The notes beneath the pieces are model-generated. The model worked only from the letters and a program-made list of their open reading frames with translations. It had not been told where the DNA came from and ran no database searches. A stretch of 64,000 bases of DNA from Aphodoplasma sp045592745 (GTDB taxonomy: Bacteria; Bacillota; Clostridia; UBA1381; UMGS1253), in assembly GCA_045592745.1 (NCBI GenBank), contig JAZNVH010000029.1, forward strand, positions 21,976 to 85,975. The letters run 5' to 3'. Positions 60,623 to 64,000 of the stretch are shown here, piece after piece. The stretch's first letter is position 1, and each line of letters begins with the position of its first letter. A program made the position numbers and the translations under genes.

Positions 60623-61156
60623 TTACTTGCAAAATTTTTCAACATAATTATCAATCGCAGCGTCAATAATTTTTAGTGCCTGCGCTTTGTTGCTCACTTC
60701 GTTAACGGCAGTTTCTTTGTTTTCAAGATTCTTATAAACTGTAAAAAAGTGGCTCATTTCTTCAAACACATGAGCGGGAAGCTCACTGATATCTTTATAA
60801 ACGTTATAATATGGGTCATTAAACGGAACAGCAACAATTTTTTCATCATTTCTGCCGTTGTCTATCATAGATATTACTCCAATCGGATACGCTCTTACCA
60901 AAGTCATAGGCTCAATCGTTTCAGAACACAACAAAAGCACATCAAGCGGGTCATTATCGTCGCCGTATGTTCTTGGAATAAAACCATAATTAGCAGGATA
61001 ATGCGTAGATGTATATAATATTCTGTCAAGCATCAAAAAACCTGTCTCTTTGTCAAGCTCATACTTTTTCTTGCTGCCCTTTGAAATTTCTATAACGCAG
61101 ATAAAATCATCTGCATTAATACGCTTTGGCGATATATCGTGCCATATATTAGACAT
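60623..61156 (-). CDS. ppa: Inorganic pyrophosphatase (family I)
   Basis: 177 residues. Metal-binding motif YGDDNDPLDVLLL (DxDxxD) is intact, with IEISKGSKKKYELDKETGFL, YPANYGFIPRT, and GVISMIDNGRNDEKIVAVPF. Soluble enzyme pulling biosynthetic reactions by hydrolysing PPi. Typical length and no fusion. Confidence 0.96.
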   Translation of the reverse strand: MSNIWHDISPKRINADDFICVIEISKGSKKKYELDKETGFLMLDRILYTSTHYPANYGFIPRTYGDDNDPLDVLLLCSETIEPMTLVRAYPIGVISMIDNGRNDEKIVAVPFNDPYYNVYKDISELPAHVFEEMSHFFTVYKNLENKETAVNEVSNKAQALKIIDAAIDNYVEKFCK

Positions 61157-61250
61157 ATTATTTACCCCCCTCTATTTTACCATATAATTCAAAATTTACA
61201 GTATTATTATAACGCTTTAACAGCTTAAAATCAAGTGTTTTGCGCAAATA

Positions 61251-61277
61251 AAAAAAAGACCTGCACAGCAAGTCTTT
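61251..61277 (-). terminator. Terminator of the helical-protein gene
   Basis: Minus strand AAAGACTTGC-TGT-GCAGGTCTTT (10 bp, one wobble) followed by a T-run. Confidence 0.88.
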
Positions 61278-61284
61278 TTCCCTA

Positions 61285-61719
61285 TTATAAATACGGACGG
61301 ATGTCAATTGTCAGTTGATGTTCAAGGTCTATAAGCTGTTTTGCAAGCTTTTTCGACTCATCATCTGCCGCTTTATACTGATTAAGATATCTGTTTAGCG
61401 ATTTTACTCCCATATTACAGCCATCGGTAATCAAATCTGCAACCATATTATCTGTATCATTTATGGACAGCATCACATTTGTCTTTATCCACGACATACC
61501 CTTTGCCATAGGATTTGGCTCTTTACCCTCTTCTCCAAGCTTTTCCAAAAGCTCATGTGTACGGCTCCCGAGATTTTGATGTTCTTCTTTGTTTTCTGTA
61601 AGAATATTTTTTAAATCCTCACTTTTTATGTTGTCGAGCACATCATCAATAGAGCTTACACCCATCTTTATTCCGGCATTACATTGTTTTAAAAGCTCAG
61701 CGCTGTCTTTGTTTGTCAA
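61285..61719 (-). CDS. Predicted four-helix (ferritin-like) protein
   Basis: 144 residues from TTG 61719, chosen because GGAGAG lies 6 nt upstream and the longer reading has no protein-like N-terminus. Strongly helical: LLKQCNAGIKMGVSSIDDVL, LTENKEEHQNLGSRTHELLE, AKGMSWIKTNVMLSINDTDN and LAKQLIDLEHQLTIDIRPYL. Glu/His pairs (ENKEEH, DLEHQ) resemble ferritin-like or DUF-type four-helix bundles, but a complete di-iron site is not proven. Divergent from the ZIP transporter with a dyad between them. Confidence 0.65.
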   Translation of the reverse strand: MTNKDSAELLKQCNAGIKMGVSSIDDVLDNIKSEDLKNILTENKEEHQNLGSRTHELLEKLGEEGKEPNPMAKGMSWIKTNVMLSINDTDNMVADLITDGCNMGVKSLNRYLNQYKAADDESKKLAKQLIDLEHQLTIDIRPYL

Positions 61720-61780
61720 TTCAATCTCTCCTTTCACATATAATATGTGCACATATAAATTTTTTATACTATTTCTTGAC

Positions 61781-61807
61781 TTTAAACTATGTATATGATA
61801 GTCTAAA
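61781..61807. promoter_or_regulatory. Candidate operator between ZIP and helical-protein genes
   Basis: Inverted repeat TTTAAACTAT-N7-ATAGTCTAAA (9 of 10 pairs) in the divergent promoter region. It overlaps the likely promoter area of both genes. A metal-responsive repressor is a guess from the neighbours. Confidence 0.5.
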
Positions 61808-61841
61808 TTAAGTATAATATAACACAAGGAGCGAAAACAAA

Positions 61842-62624
61842 GTGAACATTGAAACATTACAGGCAATTTTTCTTCCGTTTGTAGGTACAACGCTCGGAAG
61901 TGCGTGCGTATTTTTTATAAAAACCGAAATGAATAAAACACTACGTCGTTCGCTTGCAGGCTTTGCAGCAGGTGTTATGAGTGCGGCATCTGTATGGAGT
62001 CTTTTAATACCCTCAATGGAGCAGTCGCAGCATATGGAAAAGCTTGCGTTTTTACCTGCAGCAATCGGTTTTCTTATTGGAATATTCTTTCTTTTACTTC
62101 TTGATAAGACAATACCGCATATGCATGTTGGCAAAGATGAGGCAGAAGGCATAAAAGGCAATTTCAAAAAAACATCTATGATGGTATTTGCAGTTATACT
62201 GCACAATATCCCCGAAGGAATGGCTGTAGGCGTTGTTGTTGCGGGTTGGCTTAGCGGAAATACTGCAATATCTGCATCCAGTGCACTTGTTCTTGCTCTC
62301 GGCATTGCAATCCAGAACTTTCCCGAAGGTGCTATCGTTTCAATGCCGATGGTCTCTAATGGAACAAAAAAATCAAAAGCTTTTATGTACGGACTTATTT
62401 CAGGTATAGTAGAGCCAGTCGGCGCACTTTTAACGATATTTTTTGCAAATTTGTTCGTACCCGTACTTCCCTATCTTCTAAGCTTTGCCGCAGGAGCAAT
62501 GATGTATGTCGTTGTAGAAGAGTTAATCCCTGAAATGTCTGAAGGTAATCATTCAAATATTGGCACAATCATGTTTTCTATTGGCTTTGTGCTTATGATG
62601 ATACTCGATGTTGCATTGGGATAA
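61842..62624 (+). CDS. ZIP-family metal transporter
   Basis: 260 residues, eight membrane helices. The ZIP metal-site helices are clear: VILHNIPEGMAVGVVVAG (HNxPEG, helix 4) and IQNFPEGAIVSMPM (xNxPEG, helix 5). IPHMHVGKDEAEG forms the His-bearing loop. It imports zinc or another divalent metal. GTG start at 61842 with AAGGAG upstream. It is closest to the ZupT/GufA-type ZIPs. Confidence 0.92.
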   Translation: MNIETLQAIFLPFVGTTLGSACVFFIKTEMNKTLRRSLAGFAAGVMSAASVWSLLIPSMEQSQHMEKLAFLPAAIGFLIGIFFLLLLDKTIPHMHVGKDEAEGIKGNFKKTSMMVFAVILHNIPEGMAVGVVVAGWLSGNTAISASSALVLALGIAIQNFPEGAIVSMPMVSNGTKKSKAFMYGLISGIVEPVGALLTIFFANLFVPVLPYLLSFAAGAMMYVVVEELIPEMSEGNHSNIGTIMFSIGFVLMMILDVALG

Positions 62625-62640
62625 ATTTATATCAATTAAA

Positions 62641-62676
62641 AAGAGATGATATCACTAAAAATATCATCTCTTTTTT
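62641..62676 (+). terminator. Terminator after the ZIP gene
   Basis: AAGAGATGATAT / ATATCATCTCTT, 12-bp perfect stem, loop CACTAAAA, T-run. The IS element begins directly at its T tract. Confidence 0.9.
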
Positions 62677-62699
62677 GATATGCACCCCAAAAGTTAGAC
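62676..62699 (+). repeat. Left terminal inverted repeat of the IS
   Basis: Begins TGATATGCACCCC. The conserved core ACCCCAAAAGTTAGAC pairs with the right end at 14 of 16 positions. Confidence 0.8.
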
Positions 62700-62721
62700 A
62701 CTTTTGGAGGTGCATATTTTT

Positions 62722-63126
62722 ATGAGTAAAACAGGAAAGAAATATCAAAAGTATAGCGCAGAATTCAAATTATGTGTTATAATGGATATGCGTGAACACC
62801 ATCTAGGGTTATTAGAAACCGTGATGAAATACTGGGATGTCCCTTATAAACAAGCACATTGCTATGTGGGAAACTTACATAGATGGGAGCGCATATTCTT
62901 AGAAGAAGGAGCCGAAGGTCTTATGAAAGAACGAAGAGGCAAATCAGCTTCCGGTGCAAGAAGAGGTCGACCATTAAAGCTTGATAAAAAAGTTAAAGAA
63001 GATTTAATTGCAGAAAACCAGCATCTAAGACAACAGTTACAATATGTTCAAATGGAGAATGATTACTTAAAAAAACTAAGTGCCTTAGTTCTTGCGGAAG
63101 AGCGAAAGAACGGGAAAAGGCGTTAA
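62722..63126 (+). CDS. IS transposase OrfA (helix-turn-helix, leucine zipper)
   Basis: 134 residues from ATG 62722, which has GGAGGTG upstream; an in-frame TTG at 62704 is the rejected alternative. Helix-turn-helix (YSAEFKLCVIMDMREHHLGL, ETVMKYWDVPYKQAHCYVGN) and a C-terminal leucine zipper (IAENQHLRQQLQYVQMENDY) as in IS150 OrfA. It binds the ends and dimerises. It includes the frameshift heptamer near its 3' end. Confidence 0.92.
   Translation: MSKTGKKYQKYSAEFKLCVIMDMREHHLGLLETVMKYWDVPYKQAHCYVGNLHRWERIFLEEGAEGLMKERRGKSASGARRGRPLKLDKKVKEDLIAENQHLRQQLQYVQMENDYLKKLSALVLAEERKNGKRR
63069..63075 (+). promoter_or_regulatory. Programmed -1 frameshift site A AAA AAA
   Basis: Seven A, with the codon phase A_AAA_AAA in the orfA frame. 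The orfB frame has its last upstream stop (TGA) at 63060-63062, so the shift must occur after it, and this heptamer is the first candidate. Confidence 0.8.
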
Positions 63127-63965
63127 TTATCGCTGAACTAAGGTCTATTTATCCGCTTAAAGAGTTGCTTAAGTTGTCAGGTATTGCTAGAAGTACCTTT
63201 TATTATCATATCAAACGAAAAGATGTTGATAAATATCAAAGTGAAAAAGCAGAAATCACAGAGATATTTAATGAAAACAAGGGCAGATATGGTTATCGTA
63301 GAATTACCGCATTGTTAAAAGCAAAAGGTCATCACATAAACCATAAAACCGTTTTAAAATTAATGAGAACTCTTGATTTAAAAGGTAAGCAGCAAAAGAA
63401 TGGAAAATATCATTCTTATAGGGGTGAGGTTGGCAAAGTAGCTGACAATTTACTTAATAGAGAATTTCACGCAAAAAAACTATTCGAGAAACTTACAACA
63501 GATGTAACAGAATTTAAGGTGTGTGACAATAAAGTATATCTTTCACCAGTTATGGATTTGTATAACAGAGAAATTATATCATATTCAATTTCGACAAGTC
63601 CTAATCTTTGGCAAATACGAGAAATGTTAGATGGTTTATTCAAAAAGATGCCTTCCGATGCAAGACCTATATTCCATTCAGACCAAGGATGGCAATATCA
63701 ACATGCAGAATACCAACGATTACTTAAAGAGCATAACATAACTCAAAGTATGTCGCGAAAAGGTAATTGTATGGATAATGGTGCTATGGAAAACTTTTTT
63801 GGAAGACTAAAGGTTGAAATGTTCTATGGTGAAAAATTTGAAAGTGTTAACGATTTTATTGATGAATTAAAAAAATATATTGATTACTACAACAATGAAA
63901 GAATTTCATTAAAACTAAAAGGAATGAGTCCGGTACAATTCCGAACTCATTCACAAGCAAGTTAA
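63069..63965 (+). CDS. IS transposase OrfB (DDE integrase core), frameshift-fused
   Basis: Frame open from 63063 to the stop at 63965. It holds ALIIAELRSIYPLKELLKLS, GIARSTFYYHIKRKDV, and the DDE core: TTDVTEFKV (first Asp), HSDQGWQYQHAEYQ (second Asp) and CMDNGAMENFFGRLKVE (Glu). No ATG is near its 5' end (a TTG at 63165 is the only late start), so it is made as an OrfAB fusion. All catalytic residues are present, so the element looks active. Confidence 0.9.
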   Translation, partial: KKTKCLSSCGRAKEREKALIIAELRSIYPLKELLKLSGIARSTFYYHIKRKDVDKYQSEKAEITEIFNENKGRYGYRRITALLKAKGHHINHKTVLKLMRTLDLKGKQQKNGKYHSYRGEVGKVADNLLNREFHAKKLFEKLTTDVTEFKVCDNKVYLSPVMDLYNREIISYSISTSPNLWQIREMLDGLFKKMPSDARPIFHSDQGWQYQHAEYQRLLKEHNITQSMSRKGNCMDNGAMENFFGRLKVEMFYGEKFESVNDFIDELKKYIDYYNNERISLKLKGMSPVQFRTHSQAS

Positions 63966-63976
63966 TATTTAATTTT

Positions 63977-64000
63977 GTCTAAACTTTGGGGTTCGCTTCA
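63977..64000 (-). repeat. Right terminal inverted repeat of the IS
   Basis: Plus strand GTCTAAACTTTGGGGTTCGC followed by TTCA, ending at the window edge. Confidence 0.75.

Larger units (their letters stand above)
62676..64000 (+). mobile_element. IS3-family insertion sequence, IS150-type
   Basis: Left end TGATATGCACCCCAAAAGTT at 62676. The right end at 63977-64000 reads, on the other strand, TGAAGCGAACCCCAAAGTTT. The 24-bp ends match at 18 positions and share ACCCCAAA and TAGAC/TTTAGAC cores. It carries orfA and orfB in overlapping frames. The right boundary coincides with the window end, so the target duplication cannot be checked. The left boundary could also be at 62681 (TGCACCCC). Confidence 0.88.

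Noticed and set aside
1..64000. CRISPR array, rRNA or tRNA genes
   Set aside because: No regularly spaced repeats, no rRNA-like blocks and no cloverleaf with a TTC-type T loop was recognised on either strand by eye.

Overview
The window is a low-GC chromosomal segment of a spore-forming anaerobe of the class Clostridia. The evidence is the gene content: a spoIIGA-sigE-sigG sporulation block, pyruvate formate-lyase with its activase, maturases for [FeFe] hydrogenase, archaeal-type phosphoglycerate mutase, class 1B (PyrD/PyrK) pyrimidine synthesis, Gram-positive operon orders (ylxM-ffh-rpsP-khpA-rimM-trmD and yggS-sepF-yggT-ylmH-divIVA-ileS), a TPP riboswitch, a PyrR attenuator and a clostridial-type 6S RNA. 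No genus is assigned. No rRNA, tRNA or CRISPR array was found.

Layout. 1-2803: pflA (cut by the window edge) and pflB on the minus strand. 3111-3965: an E2/CAT-fold protein that lacks the family's catalytic His. 4035-9242: a tightly packed minus-strand operon of HisD-like, HisB-like, HAD phosphatase, Xer-type recombinase and two half-size chromate transporters. 9482-15731: apgM, metG, alaS and a HIT protein on the plus strand. 15780-18284: sigG, sigE and spoIIGA. 18485-22119: the translation/SRP operon. 22278-26689: tspO, coaD, rsmD, a methyltransferase and an MFS protein. 26838-27020: 6S RNA. 27092-30437: a DUF1292 protein, nagB, an SOS-controlled YneA-like protein, a PqqD/S26-peptidase pair, and a TPP-riboswitch-controlled thiT. 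30484-36185: the pyrRBCFKD operon with its attenuator. 36296-39060: a more AT-rich accessory patch holding a lysozyme-like protein, a small membrane-anchored protein, a lipoprotein and two copies of a hairpin element. 39068-48488: rluD-lspA-aroB, then ileS and the division/PLP cluster. 48635-52823: a lipoprotein, an SLH-anchored serpin and two acyltransferase-fold proteins. 53129-59802: pgi, a P-loop protein, thrC, and the TM1266-hydG-hydF hydrogenase maturation set. 59863-62624: purC, ppa, a helical protein and a ZIP transporter. 62676-64000: an IS3-family (IS150-type) insertion sequence.

How the genes fit together. Most of the window is housekeeping: fermentation (pfl, hyd), central carbon (pgi, apgM, nagB), nucleotide synthesis (pyr, purC), translation (metG, alaS, ileS, rpsP, rimM, trmD, rsmD, rluD), secretion and envelope (ffh, lspA, sepF, divIVA) and sporulation. 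The points that stand out are a HisD/HisB pair with altered metal ligands; a YneA-like gene whose consensus promoter is covered by three LexA-type boxes; a YggT gene with no AUG, GUG or UUG start; a serpin on S-layer homology domains; and a hairpin repeat whose stem is conserved despite sequence change, with one fully compensatory pair.
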